Source: CBDCCV01 sp965215025 (GTDB taxonomy: Bacteria > Bacteroidota > Rhodothermia > Rhodothermales > Salinibacteraceae). From it: a stretch of 64,000 nucleotides of DNA. This document shows, in pieces, positions 42,332 through 51,089 of the stretch (positions are counted from its first letter, which is position 1; each line of letters begins with the position of its first letter). The notes beneath the pieces are model-generated. The model made no database searches. It saw nothing but the letters and a program-made list of their open reading frames with translations, and had not been told where the DNA came from. Location of the stretch: contig CBDCCV010000001.1 of assembly GCA_965215025.1 (NCBI GenBank), forward strand, positions 2,356,001-2,420,000. The letters run 5' to 3'. The position numbers and the translations under genes were made by a program.

Positions 42332-42922
42332 ATGAACGCCCCCTCCGATGCCGCCAGCGCGCACGTTCTTGACGAGGCGGAGCGGATGTTCCTCAAGCGC
42401 GGCTACGCCGGCACGCGCCTGCGCGACCTCGCCTCGGCGCTTGGCATGAAGCCGGCTTCACTCTACTATCACGCGCCTGGCGGCAAGGCAGAGCTGTGGC
42501 GGCGCGTGATGACGCGCGCGCTCGACCGGCACCGCGGCGGCCTGCGCGCCGCCGCCTCGGAGGCCGGGCCTGACCTCGAATCGCAGCTCATCGCCATGGC
42601 AGATTGGCTGCTTTCACAGCCGCCCGTGAACGTCGTCACCCTCGCTGCCTCAAACTTGCAAGCGGCGCCGGAAGAGGAAGCGCACGACACGGCCGAGCGG
42701 ATGTACGAGGGGCTGATGGTGCCCCTCGCCGAGGCGTTCCGGGCAGCGCAGGAGCGGGGCGAGGTGCGCGGCCACCCTCACCCCGATCTCCTCGCTGGCG
42801 TGTTCGTGACAGCGATCAACGGGCTGCTCCCCGTCGCCAGAGCGGGTTCGCTCCCGAAACCAAAGGAAGAGCTGGGCCGGGAAATCGTAGACGTGTTGCT
42901 CGATGGACTTCGGCCGCGCTAA
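42332..42922 (+). CDS. TetR family transcriptional regulator
   Basis: 196 residues. The N-terminal 60 residues are a TetR helix-turn-helix: VLDEAERMFLKRGYAGTRLR and LASALGMKPASLYYHAPGGK. The remaining helical part would bind a small ligand. It may regulate itself and the TspO-like gene downstream; a partial palindrome lies between them. Confidence 0.92.
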   Translation: MNAPSDAASAHVLDEAERMFLKRGYAGTRLRDLASALGMKPASLYYHAPGGKAELWRRVMTRALDRHRGGLRAAASEAGPDLESQLIAMADWLLSQPPVNVVTLAASNLQAAPEEEAHDTAERMYEGLMVPLAEAFRAAQERGEVRGHPHPDLLAGVFVTAINGLLPVARAGSLPKPKEELGREIVDVLLDGLRPR

Positions 42923-42947
42923 TAGTTTGGGATGGGCGGGAACGGAG

Positions 42948-42975
42948 GTTGCCTAATTTATGTTAGGTTAGCAAC
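42948..42975. promoter_or_regulatory. Partial palindrome between the tetR-type gene and the TspO gene
   Basis: GTTGCCTAA, six spacer bases, then TTAGG and GCAAC form an interrupted inverted repeat in an AT-rich patch 32 bases before the TspO start codon. Its size and place would suit an operator of the TetR protein encoded just upstream. No second copy upstream of the regulator was found. Confidence 0.35.
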
Positions 42976-43006
42976 TCCATCCCCGTCCCTCTATCCCACT
43001 ACGGTC

Positions 43007-43633
43007 ATGAACCTTCTCCATCGGGCCACACCGTTGACAAAAGACCTTCAGCCGAAAAAGCGTTATCGGTGGTGGCACGCCGCTGCTGTCGGACTCGCTG
43101 CCAACGCCGTCAGCACGGCCCCGTTTGGCTACAACGGCGACGAGGCGTTCTACAACGACCTCAAGAAGCCGCCGGGATCGCCGCCGGACTGGGCGTTTGC
43201 CCCGGTTTGGGCATTCAACAACGCCATCACGCTTTGGAGCAACCTCCGCGTGGCAAACCTCCCGGAGGGCACGCCGGGCCGGCGCGCGGCACTCTGCTTG
43301 GAAGGGGCGTCGTGGGGCTTATTTGCCTCGTTCACCACGCTCTACTTTGGACTGAGAAGCCCCGTGCTCGGCGCGGCGAATACGGTGGCCGGTTTAGCAG
43401 CGACGGCTGCCAGCGTGGCGATAACGGCGCGGCTTGACCACAAAGCGGCGTGGGCGCTCTCGCCCCGGCTCGCGTGGCTCGGCCTCGCCACGTACGTCTC
43501 CATCTGCGTCGCCCTGCGCAACCGCGATGCTTTTATCGGCTGGGACCCGGACGCGAGAGGCGTCGGCGAAAAGCCGTTCTCGGGCGATCCGCCCGCTGAG
43601 CAGCATATCGAACCAGAAGCCGTCCAAGGGTGA
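43007..43633 (+). CDS. TspO/MBR family membrane protein
   Basis: 208 residues from ATG 43007. It has five hydrophobic helices; KKPPGSPPDWAFAPVWAFNN and NAITLWSNLR are the signature loop of TspO (usually PxWxxxPxWxxLY). TspO proteins bind porphyrins and related ligands and are linked to stress and tetrapyrrole control. The C-terminal tail of about 40 residues after the last helix is unusual. It lies next to the TetR gene and near the haem A genes. Confidence 0.78.
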   Translation: MNLLHRATPLTKDLQPKKRYRWWHAAAVGLAANAVSTAPFGYNGDEAFYNDLKKPPGSPPDWAFAPVWAFNNAITLWSNLRVANLPEGTPGRRAALCLEGASWGLFASFTTLYFGLRSPVLGAANTVAGLAATAASVAITARLDHKAAWALSPRLAWLGLATYVSICVALRNRDAFIGWDPDARGVGEKPFSGDPPAEQHIEPEAVQG

Positions 43634-43716
43634 GAAGGCGCCGCTGAGGAGCCAAGCGGGGAAACCCACAGGCTCCTCGGTGGCGAGCAGGCGCTTCCAG
43701 CTAAGCGCTTCAGCGC

Positions 43717-44553
43717 TCAGTCGCCGAAGAGCGGCCAGCGCACGACGTAGACGGCCACGCCGATCATTGCTGCGGCGAAGACGGCGGTGACGAGGAGGCA
43801 CACGCCCATCGGCGCGAAGGCGAGGGGCGCCTCGCCCGGCCAGTAGAGCGCCTGCCGGATGCCGCTCACGGCGTAGGAGACAGGGTTCATGGCCATGACC
43901 CAGCGCAGCGGCGCGGCGGCGCCCTCGGCCGGGAACGGCGCGCCGGAGAGGAACCACAGCGGCAAAAGGAACAGGTTCATCACCGCGTGGAAGCCGCGCG
44001 TGGACTCCATCCGCCAGGCCAGCGTAAAGCCCAGCGCCGTGAACGCAAGCCCCGTGAGGAAGCTGATGAAGAGCGCCAGCACTACGCCCGGCACGCTGTA
44101 GCTCAGCCCGATGAGCGGGAGCGCCAGAAGAAACAGAAACGCCTCGCCCGTTGCCAGAAGCGTCCCGCCGAGCGCGTTGCCAAAAACGAGCGCCGTGCGC
44201 GGCACCGGCGCCACGAGGACGCCTTGCAGAAAGCCCGCCTTCCGCTCCTCGACAATGGAGATGGTTGAGAAGATGGCCGTAAAGAGCAGAATCATCACTA
44301 CGATGCCGGGGAAGAGAAACTCCATGTAGCCCAGGCCGGCGGCGGTGGAGATCTGAAACGACCCCTGGAAGCCGAGGCCGAGGAGGAGCCAAAACCCCAG
44401 CGGCTGCACGAGCGCGCCCAAAAGCCGGCTCCGGTCGCGCACGAACTTGACGATCTCGCGCCGGCACAGGGCCGAAACGGTTTGGAGCGTGCGGGCAGCC
44501 ATGTTGCGGGAAAGGAGGAGTGAAGAAAGGGAGCGGGGCGCGTGTTGCGCCAT
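43717..44553 (-). CDS. ABC-2 type permease
   Basis: 278 residues (ATG 44553; an internal ATG at 44502 is possible). It has six hydrophobic helices, including LGALVQPLGFWLLLGLGF and YMEFLFPGIVVMILLFTAIF, with EERKAGFLQGVLVAPVPRTA, the conserved cytoplasmic loop of DrrB/NodJ-type permeases. It pairs with the ATPase at 44672-45655 to export a drug, lipid or other compound. It lies upstream of nothing else on its strand; the cargo is unknown. Confidence 0.9.
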   Translation of the reverse strand: MAQHAPRSLSSLLLSRNMAARTLQTVSALCRREIVKFVRDRSRLLGALVQPLGFWLLLGLGFQGSFQISTAAGLGYMEFLFPGIVVMILLFTAIFSTISIVEERKAGFLQGVLVAPVPRTALVFGNALGGTLLATGEAFLFLLALPLIGLSYSVPGVVLALFISFLTGLAFTALGFTLAWRMESTRGFHAVMNLFLLPLWFLSGAPFPAEGAAAPLRWVMAMNPVSYAVSGIRQALYWPGEAPLAFAPMGVCLLVTAVFAAAMIGVAVYVVRWPLFGD

Positions 44554-44671
44554 CGGTCAAGGCACGTTCATCACCATTCGGGGTCCGGTGTAGGGGCTTG
44601 ATGCATCAAGCCCTCGCTCCGGTTCAACGAACCCAACCTCTGCCGAGCGAAAAAGAAACGGACCGAAGCAA

Positions 44672-45655
44672 TCACGCCTCGGCAGAGAGCGAGGCGGCTT
44701 CCTCAGCGGGGGCTTCGCCGTTAGAGGAAACGGCGTCCGGGCGGTGGCCGGTGCGGGCCATGAAGACGTCATCGAGCGTGGGGCGGCGCACGGTGGCGCT
44801 CTCCATCTGCGCGCCGAACGCCTCGTAGAGCGAGGCCAGGAGCGTGTGCGCCTCCGGGTGCGACACCTGCACGGCCCCGCCGACCGTCCGCGCCTCCACG
44901 CCAAACTGCGCGCCGATGCGGTCGGCCAGCGCTTCCGGCTCGGGCGTTTCGAGCCAGAGCGTCTCACCGCCGAGGGCGTCTTTGAGCGCGGCGGGCGTGC
45001 CCTCGGCTACGAGGCGGCCTCGGTCCAGGATGGCGAGCGCGTCGCACCGCTCGGCCTCTTCCATCAGGTGCGTGGCCACGACGAGAGCGGTCCCCTCGGC
45101 GCGGCGCAGGCGGCTGAGCGCTTGCCAAAACGTGCGGCGCGCGGTCGGGTCGAGGCCGGTCGTCGGCTCATCTAAAAGAAGAAGGACGGGGCGATGGAGG
45201 AGTCCGCGCGCAAGGTCGGCGCGGCGGCGCAATCCGCCGGAGAGCGTCTTGACGCGGTCGCCCGCGCGCTCAGCCATGCCGAAGTTTTCGAGGAGCGCGT
45301 CGATGCGCGCGTCGGCGGCGCGGCGGCCGAGGCCGTAGAAGGCGCCGTGGATGCGCAGGTTCTCGCGCACGGAGAGGCTTTCGTCCAGGGCCGGCTCCTG
45401 GAACACCATCCCCAGGCGCTCGCGCACGGCCGCCGGTTCGCGCACGGGGTCGAAGCCGAACACCTCGGCCGTGCCGCCGGTGGGCCGCATCAGCGTGGAG
45501 AGGATGCGGAAAAGCGTCGTCTTCCCGCTGCCGTTCGGCCCGAGGAGGCCGAAGAGCGACCCCGGCGCCACGGCAAAGCTCACCTCACGCAGCGCCACGT
45601 GCTCGCCGTAGCGGTGCGTGAGGCGGCTGATGCGGACGGCGGCGGGATCGGGCAT
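44672..45655 (-). CDS. ABC transporter ATPase (DrrA/CcmA-like)
   Basis: 327 residues from ATG 45655. Walker A LLGPNGSGKTTLFRILSTLM, signature LSGGLRRRADLARGLL and Walker B LLLLDEPTTGLD are followed by VVATHLMEEAERCD. A C-terminal extension of about 90 residues is usual for DrrA-type ATPases. It works with the ABC-2 permease 118 bp downstream and may share a transcript with the haem A genes upstream on the same strand (gap of 125 bp). Confidence 0.93.
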   Translation of the reverse strand: MPDPAAVRISRLTHRYGEHVALREVSFAVAPGSLFGLLGPNGSGKTTLFRILSTLMRPTGGTAEVFGFDPVREPAAVRERLGMVFQEPALDESLSVRENLRIHGAFYGLGRRAADARIDALLENFGMAERAGDRVKTLSGGLRRRADLARGLLHRPVLLLLDEPTTGLDPTARRTFWQALSRLRRAEGTALVVATHLMEEAERCDALAILDRGRLVAEGTPAALKDALGGETLWLETPEPEALADRIGAQFGVEARTVGGAVQVSHPEAHTLLASLYEAFGAQMESATVRRPTLDDVFMARTGHRPDAVSSNGEAPAEEAASLSAEA

Positions 45656-45780
45656 CACGGGCGAGAAAACGGGGGGCGGCTACGGATGAGGAGACGAACG
45701 ATAGCTTGCCCCGCACTCGATGCGGGGATGGACGAACGACGACGTCTTCGAAGCGGCTGTCCGGTCGTCGTCCGTCGTCG

Positions 45781-46707
45781 TTACAAGAGCCAATCTGCAA
45801 GAATGAGAACGACAAGGAGCGGGATGTAAAAGATGCTCACCTTGAGCACGCGCCGCGCCCGTTGCCCCGTGCGCTCGCCGTAGAACCGGAGCGCTGAGGC
45901 GATAAACCAGAGGCCCAGCGGCACGGCGCCGAGGAGATAGAGCCACCCCGCCGCGCCGGTAAAGAACGGCACCGCGCTCACGGCCAGGAGGAGCACCGTA
46001 AAAAGGAGCATCTGCCGCGCCGTCGAGTCGCCGCTCGGCTCCAGGACGGGGAGCATGGAAAAACCGCCGCGCGCGTAGTCGTGTCGGTACATCCAGGCCA
46101 GCGCCAGGAAGTGCGGCATCTGCCAGGTGAGGAGGACGAGGAAAATCGCCGCGCCCGTCCACCCGAAGGCGCCCGTGGCGGCGGTGTATCCGCCCAGCGC
46201 TGGGAGCGCGCCCGGCAGCGTGCCCACGAGCGTGTTGTACTTCGTCCGCCGCTTGAGCGGGGTGTAGACGAAAAGGTAGAGCGCCACCGTGAGCGCGGCC
46301 AGGAGCGCCGTGAGCGGGTTCACGAGCGGGCAAATGAGGCCCACCCCCGCGCAGACGAGCACGACGCCAAACGTGCGCGCGGCAGTGGAAGAGAGGCGCC
46401 CGGCTGGCAGCGCGCGTTCTGCGGTGCGGCGCATCCCCGCGTCGAGGCCGCGCTCGAGGTAGTGGTTGAGCGCCCCCGCGCCGCCCGCGCACAGGAAGAC
46501 GCCCACGAGCGTAGCCGCGAGCACGCCGAGGTCGAGCGCGCCGGGGCTGCCCAAAAGAAAGCCCGCCAGCGCCGAGATCGTCACCAAAAACGAGATCTCC
46601 GGCTTCGTCAGCGACCAGAAGTCCCGCAGCAGTGCGCCCGTCGAGACGACCGCTTCAGTCGAAGCGGCTGCTGGATCAGCCGTGGGGTGCGGGGAAGGAT
46701 GGCTCAT
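45781..46707 (-). CDS. ctaB: Protohaem IX farnesyltransferase (haem O synthase)
   Basis: 308 residues, UbiA superfamily. LTKPEISFLVTISALAGFLL starts the first helix. The first Asp-rich prenyl-diphosphate region is changed to NHYLERGLDAGMRRTAERAL (usual form NxxxDxxxDxxMxRT), and VYTPLKRRTKYNTLVGTLPG is strongly conserved. It converts haem b to haem o in the membrane for cytochrome oxidase. ctaA lies 46 bp upstream on the same strand. Confidence 0.94.
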   Translation of the reverse strand: MSHPSPHPTADPAAASTEAVVSTGALLRDFWSLTKPEISFLVTISALAGFLLGSPGALDLGVLAATLVGVFLCAGGAGALNHYLERGLDAGMRRTAERALPAGRLSSTAARTFGVVLVCAGVGLICPLVNPLTALLAALTVALYLFVYTPLKRRTKYNTLVGTLPGALPALGGYTAATGAFGWTGAAIFLVLLTWQMPHFLALAWMYRHDYARGGFSMLPVLEPSGDSTARQMLLFTVLLLAVSAVPFFTGAAGWLYLLGAVPLGLWFIASALRFYGERTGQRARRVLKVSIFYIPLLVVLILADWLL

Positions 46708-46753
46708 GCAAAGATCCGGAAGCGAAAAAACGAAGGTAGCAAAAAGAACAAAA

Positions 46754-47812
46754 TCAGCGGGCCGAGGAAGGTTGCAGTGTTGGCCCGGTCCGACGCGAGG
46801 CGGATGCCGAGGCGGCCCCGCCGCGCGAAGCTGCCGTCCCGCGCGCCGTGCGACGCAGCGCCAGGATCGCCAGGCACACGGCCGAGGCCATCAAGAGCGC
46901 GCCCACGATCAGGTGCGCCGAGTTGACGATCACCTGCACGTTGCTCGGCTGAAGCATCCCCGACTCGTCCAAGAGCGTGAAGTAGGCCGTAAAGCCGAGG
47001 AGCATCTGCACGACCACGATGCCGAGAAGCGCGTTCGCCCCGCGCCGCACGAGCCGGTCCGCTTTGAAGTGCCGCCGCACCACGGCGAAGGTAGCCGCAA
47101 TCAGCCCGAGCGCCACGAATGCGCCCGTCATGTGGATGCCGGCGAGCATGGGGTCGATGCCGGTGCCGGGGTGGCGCAGGAGGACGCCTAGGATGATCTG
47201 CCCGTAGAGGACCACAGCCGTCGCCACGGCCAGCGCGCGCAAGAGCGGCACGCTTGAAGCAGAGGTGCTCGAGGAAACCGCGAGGCCGTCCGCGCGAAGC
47301 CAGCCGCGCGAAGTGAAAAGCGTCATCGCCACGAGGAGCGAGAAGAAGATTTGCGCCACGCAGGCGTGCACCATTGCCAGGTTCATAGAAGCGTAGACGA
47401 CGCGCAGTCCGCCAAGGACGCCTTGCGCGATGACGAGCACGAGCGCGAAAACGCCCAGCCAGCGCATCCACCGGCGCGGGTCCTTCACCCAGGTCCACCC
47501 CGCCAGCACCAGCGTCATCAAGCCGATGAGGGCGCCGAGGAGACGGTGGCCGTGCTCGGCCAGGATCGGCACGCGGTTCCACCAGGCGGCGGCGGGGTCG
47601 GCGGGGTCATGGTAGCCGGTCTGGAACGGGTCAAAGGAGCCAAAGGAGGCTGGCCAGTCTGGCACGGCCATGCCGGCGTCAATGCTTGTCACGAATGCGC
47701 CCCAGCCCAGAAGCGCCACGGCCACAACGACGGTGAGGACGGTAAAGCGGTAGCGCCAGCGCATCGCTCGGGCGCGCCCGCGTGTAGGGTAGCCGGTTAA
47801 AAGCGTCGTCAT
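46754..47812 (-). CDS. ctaA: Haem A synthase
   Basis: 352 residues with eight hydrophobic helices. AGMAVPDWPASFG near residue 45, VPILAEHGHRLLGALIGLM (haem-ligand His within E-x-x-H-R), LAMVHACVAQIFFSLLVAM and GIDPMLAGIHMTGAFVALGL match CtaA/Cox15. It oxidises the methyl of haem o to the formyl of haem a. The pair ctaA-ctaB implies an aa3- or related haem A oxidase in this organism. An internal Met at 47764 is an alternative start. Confidence 0.94.
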   Translation of the reverse strand: MTTLLTGYPTRGRARAMRWRYRFTVLTVVVAVALLGWGAFVTSIDAGMAVPDWPASFGSFDPFQTGYHDPADPAAAWWNRVPILAEHGHRLLGALIGLMTLVLAGWTWVKDPRRWMRWLGVFALVLVIAQGVLGGLRVVYASMNLAMVHACVAQIFFSLLVAMTLFTSRGWLRADGLAVSSSTSASSVPLLRALAVATAVVLYGQIILGVLLRHPGTGIDPMLAGIHMTGAFVALGLIAATFAVVRRHFKADRLVRRGANALLGIVVVQMLLGFTAYFTLLDESGMLQPSNVQVIVNSAHLIVGALLMASAVCLAILALRRTARGTAASRGGAASASASRRTGPTLQPSSAR

Positions 47813-48277
47813 GAGCGGGGTAAAAGTCCAGGCCAGGGGTAGGCAGAGGAGGCCGAGCGCCGCAGTGGCACGTCAACCAGAGGAAACCTGCTCAGTTCCG
47901 TCAAGACGGCTTGAACGATAACGTAACGCAGCAACGTAAATGCAGTCAAAACAAAATCCTGCGCGGCATAAAGAAGAACGGGTGGACAGATGTTTAAAGC
48001 TGTGCGGATTCGTACCATAATCCAAGTTGTGAGGTGTGTTAAGAACACCAGCCTCCTGCTCATGCCGGGCGAAGCCGAGGCATCTGGGTGGGCGCTAACG
48101 CCGTCTCAAGCGCAGATCCCTTCACTCGCTCCGCTCAGTCGGGATGACAAACGGCGTAGGTCACAACTTGGGTTACCACGAAACCCGCACAACGCCGTCA
48201 AGCGCTGCTGCCGGCACACGGTCTCTTCTGCCTTCTCGGGGCGGGGCCGTCCTCCAAATTCTAAAGGGAGAACAAGT
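47813..48277. other. 465-bp intergenic region with a family A element
   Basis: It lies between ctaA (minus) and the DUF421 gene (plus), so it holds both promoters. No credible gene is present. Bases 48020-48173 form an inverted-repeat element, and AAAGGGAG at 48264-48270 is a probable ribosome binding site for the DUF421 gene. Confidence 0.55.
48020..48173. mobile_element. MITE-like element, family A, second copy
   Basis: The left end ATCCAAGTTGTGAGGTG and the right end TAGGTCACAACTTGGGT pair at 13 of 17 positions and match the ends of the element at 6003-6170. The flanks TACCATA and TACCACG agree at five of seven bases, so a target duplication is possible but worn. Inside, GATCCCTTCACTCGCTCCGC is the reverse of the motif seen in the other elements. 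No ORF. Confidence 0.65.
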
Positions 48278-48835
48278 ATGGACTGGTCCTGGCTTGCCAT
48301 TACGCTTGCAACGGTGGGGCGCCTCATCGTCACCACCATCGCCATCTACATCGGCGTGGTGGCGCTTACGCGCGTGGCGGGGCTGCGCAGCTTCTCGAAG
48401 ATGTCGTCGTTCGACTTCGCCATCACCATCGCCATCGGGTCGATCATCGCCTCGACGGTGGTGCTCGAATCGGTCCCGCCCACGAAAGGATTAGTGGCGC
48501 TGGCTTTGCTCTACGGCATCCAGATCGGCACGGCGGCGCTGCGCAAGCGCGCGGATGCCGTTGCCACCGCCATGGACAACGACCCCATCCTGCTCATGGC
48601 GGGGCAGCGCGTCTTGCACGAGAACCTCCGCAAAACGCACGTCACCGAGGGCGACCTGCGCGGCAAGCTCCGGGAGGCCAACGTGCTCGACCTCAAGCAG
48701 GTGCGCGCCGTGGTCATGGAAGCCACCGGCGACGTCTCGGTTCTTCACGCTGGCGAGGACGACGACGCCACCCTCGACGAATGGCTCTTCAAAGGCGTCA
48801 TCGACGCGCATCTGCTCTTCGAGGACGGTGAGTAG
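48278..48835 (+). CDS. DUF421 (YetF/YcaP-like) membrane protein
   Basis: 185 residues from ATG 48278. Three N-terminal helices (VGRLIVTTIAIYIGVVALTR and following) contain RVAGLRSFSKMSSFDFAITI, the family signature, and a cytoplasmic domain has NDPILLMAGQRVLHENLRKT, VTEGDLRGKLREAN and VRAVVMEATGDVSVL. It belongs to a widespread family of small inner-membrane proteins without a settled function; some relatives affect spores or membrane stress. Confidence 0.9.
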   Translation: MDWSWLAITLATVGRLIVTTIAIYIGVVALTRVAGLRSFSKMSSFDFAITIAIGSIIASTVVLESVPPTKGLVALALLYGIQIGTAALRKRADAVATAMDNDPILLMAGQRVLHENLRKTHVTEGDLRGKLREANVLDLKQVRAVVMEATGDVSVLHAGEDDDATLDEWLFKGVIDAHLLFEDGE

Positions 48836-48921
48836 GCGGCCGTGTGCCCCCTTGCGAGATCCGGCGTCTCTCCTTGTCGCGCGCCTTTTCTGCAACGCAA
48901 ACCGCAACGTTCCCTTCTGCA

Positions 48922-50352
48922 ATGAAAACGAAAAAGAACACCGGCACGCTCATCGTCTCCATCTCCGGCATCCGCGGCATCTTTGGCGACGGCCTCGACC
49001 CCGCCGTGCTCGTGCGCTACGCCGCCGCCTTTGGCGCGTGGTGCCGCGCCCGCGCTCAAGGCAACGCCGAGAACGGGCGCCGGCCCGCCGTCGTCATCGG
49101 GCGGGACGCGCGGGTGACGGGGCCGCTCTGCGCCGAGGTCGTGGCCGCCACGCTCCAGAGTGCCGGGTGCGACGTGATCGACGCCGGCCTCGCCACCACG
49201 CCCACGGTGGAGATGGCCGTCCTGGCCGAAAGCGCCGCCGGCGGCATCGTCCTCTCCGCCTCGCACAACCCGGCGGAGTGGAACGCCTTGAAGCTCCTCA
49301 ACGAGAAGGGCGAGTTCCTCTCGCCAGAGGAAGGGCAGGACGTGATCGAGCGCGCCGAGCGGATCGCCGCCGGGGAGGACGCGCCGTTCGTCCGCTACGA
49401 CGCCCTCGGCGCGTTCTCCGAGAAGGATTTCCTGGAGCATCACATCGAGGCGATCCTCGCTCTCGACTTTATCGAAAAAGAGAAGATCGCGGCGCGCGGG
49501 TTCAAGGTGGTCGTGGACGCGGTGAACTCCGTCGGCGGCGTGGCGCTGCCGGCGCTCTTGAAGCGCCTCGGCGTGGAGGAGAAGAACATCACCTGCCTCA
49601 ACTGCGAGCCGACGGGCCGCTTTGCCCACCCCGCCGAGCCGCTGCCCGAAAACCTCACCGGCCTGACCGAGGCCGTCCGCGAGGCCGGCGCCGACCTCGG
49701 CCTCGCCACCGACCCGGACGCCGACCGCCTCGCCCTCGTGGATAACACGGGCACGTACGTGAGCGAGGAACTGACGCAGGTGGTGGCGGCGGACTTCGTG
49801 TGGCGCTTCCGCTCCGGGCCGTTTGCTACGAACCTCTCCTCCTCGCGCGCCATCGAGGATGTGGCCGCGCGCCACGGCGAGGAGGTGCACCGCTCGGCCG
49901 TAGGCGAGATCAACGTGGTGAAGAAGATGCAGGCCGTAGGTGCCGTCCTCGGCGGCGAGGGCAACGGCGGCGTCATCGTGCCGGACCTGCACTACGGCCG
50001 CGATGCGCTTGCCGGCGCCGCCATGATCTTGCAGCACCTCGCCAACGAGAAGACCACGCTCGCCGACGTCCGCGCCGATCTGCCGCGCTATGCCATCGTC
50101 AAGGACAAGCTGCCGCTCGGAGGCGGCCTCGACGCCGCGCGCCTCCTGAGCGCGCTCGCCGAGCAGTACCGCCATGAGAAAACCTCGACGGTGGACGGCC
50201 TCAAGATCGACTTCGACGAGGGCTGGGTGCACCTGCGCACGTCCAACACCGAGCCGATCCTGCGCGTCTACGCCGAGGCCGCTTCTGAAAGCGAGGCGCG
50301 CGCGCTCACCGAGCGCTTCAAAGAGGAACTCCGCGCCGCAGGTGCGGCCTAA
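48922..50352 (+). CDS. glmM: Phosphoglucosamine mutase/phosphomannomutase family enzyme
   Basis: 476 residues from ATG 48922. ISGIRGIFGDGLDPAVLVRY opens domain 1, VLSASHNPAEWNALKLLNE contains the phosphoserine loop (Ser in SASHNP), DLGLATDPDADRLALVD is the metal loop (DPDxDR) and HLRTSNTEPILRVYAEA the phosphate-binding loop. It moves the phosphate between C6 and C1 of a hexose or glucosamine, feeding sugar-nucleotide synthesis. The family contains GlmM and ManB enzymes, and the substrate cannot be fixed from sequence alone; the symbol is tentative. Confidence 0.9.
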   Translation: MKTKKNTGTLIVSISGIRGIFGDGLDPAVLVRYAAAFGAWCRARAQGNAENGRRPAVVIGRDARVTGPLCAEVVAATLQSAGCDVIDAGLATTPTVEMAVLAESAAGGIVLSASHNPAEWNALKLLNEKGEFLSPEEGQDVIERAERIAAGEDAPFVRYDALGAFSEKDFLEHHIEAILALDFIEKEKIAARGFKVVVDAVNSVGGVALPALLKRLGVEEKNITCLNCEPTGRFAHPAEPLPENLTGLTEAVREAGADLGLATDPDADRLALVDNTGTYVSEELTQVVAADFVWRFRSGPFATNLSSSRAIEDVAARHGEEVHRSAVGEINVVKKMQAVGAVLGGEGNGGVIVPDLHYGRDALAGAAMILQHLANEKTTLADVRADLPRYAIVKDKLPLGGGLDAARLLSALAEQYRHEKTSTVDGLKIDFDEGWVHLRTSNTEPILRVYAEAASESEARALTERFKEELRAAGAA

Positions 50353-50553
50353 GCCGGAGCGGCTCATGGCCCCGCTCCTGCCTGGGTACTTTTGACCTGC
50401 GCGTTACGCATCACCCAGCGCGGAAGGTTGGGGCGCACTTCTGGCCGCGCAGAGGCCGGAGGAACGTTTTTTGTGCACAGAGGCAAGCCAATGTGGGCGT
50501 TGCATGTTTGCACCTCCGATTGTCCGACGTACTCAAAAAGAAAAACAAAAGGC

Positions 50554-51009
50554 ATGAAGCGTTTGGTATCCGCGCGCGCGTTCCTCAACAACATCGAGCT
50601 GTGGCTGAGCGGGGCGGGCCTCGCCGTCATCCTCGCCGTGCCGGCCTTTTTCGCCACGGGGACGACGTTCTGGAAGGTGGCCGCCATCACGGCCATCGGC
50701 GTGGGGCTGCTCCATGGGATGATCTTCTGGGTGGTGCGGCGGCGGCAGCGCCAGATCCGCGAGCGCTCCATCGAGGAGATCCGCGAGATGCTGGCCGACG
50801 TGGTCAAAAACCAGCTCTCCGTGATCGACATGTACCTGCCGCAGGAGGACCAGGCCCTCGTCGAGATGGAACTCCAAGGCATCCAGGAGTCCATCCGCGC
50901 GATCTCGCATCAGGTGGACACGCTCTCCGAAGAGGCCATCCACGAGTGGAAGGTGAAGTACGACGGCGCCGTCCGCGAGGCCACCAACCTCGAACCGGCG
51001 CAGCCGTGA
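50554..51009 (+). CDS. Two-helix membrane protein of unknown function
   Basis: 151 residues from ATG 50554. It has two transmembrane segments (LAVILAVPAFFATG, VAAITAIGVGLLHGMIFWVV), a short basic patch RRRQRQIRERS, and then a mostly helical cytoplasmic part with EEIREMLADVVKNQLSVIDM and IQESIRAISHQVDTLSEEAI that could form a coiled coil. The layout resembles the membrane-proximal part of sensor proteins without the kinase. I do not recognise a family. It stands between the GlmM-type and reductase genes on the same strand. Confidence 0.78.
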   Translation: MKRLVSARAFLNNIELWLSGAGLAVILAVPAFFATGTTFWKVAAITAIGVGLLHGMIFWVVRRRQRQIRERSIEEIREMLADVVKNQLSVIDMYLPQEDQALVEMELQGIQESIRAISHQVDTLSEEAIHEWKVKYDGAVREATNLEPAQP

Positions 51010-51089
51010 AGCCGCCGCGCAACAAACGCTGCGCCGGGCGCATTGGGTAGAGGCGCGAAAACCTCCGCTCACCTGACCCCCTGGAAAGC

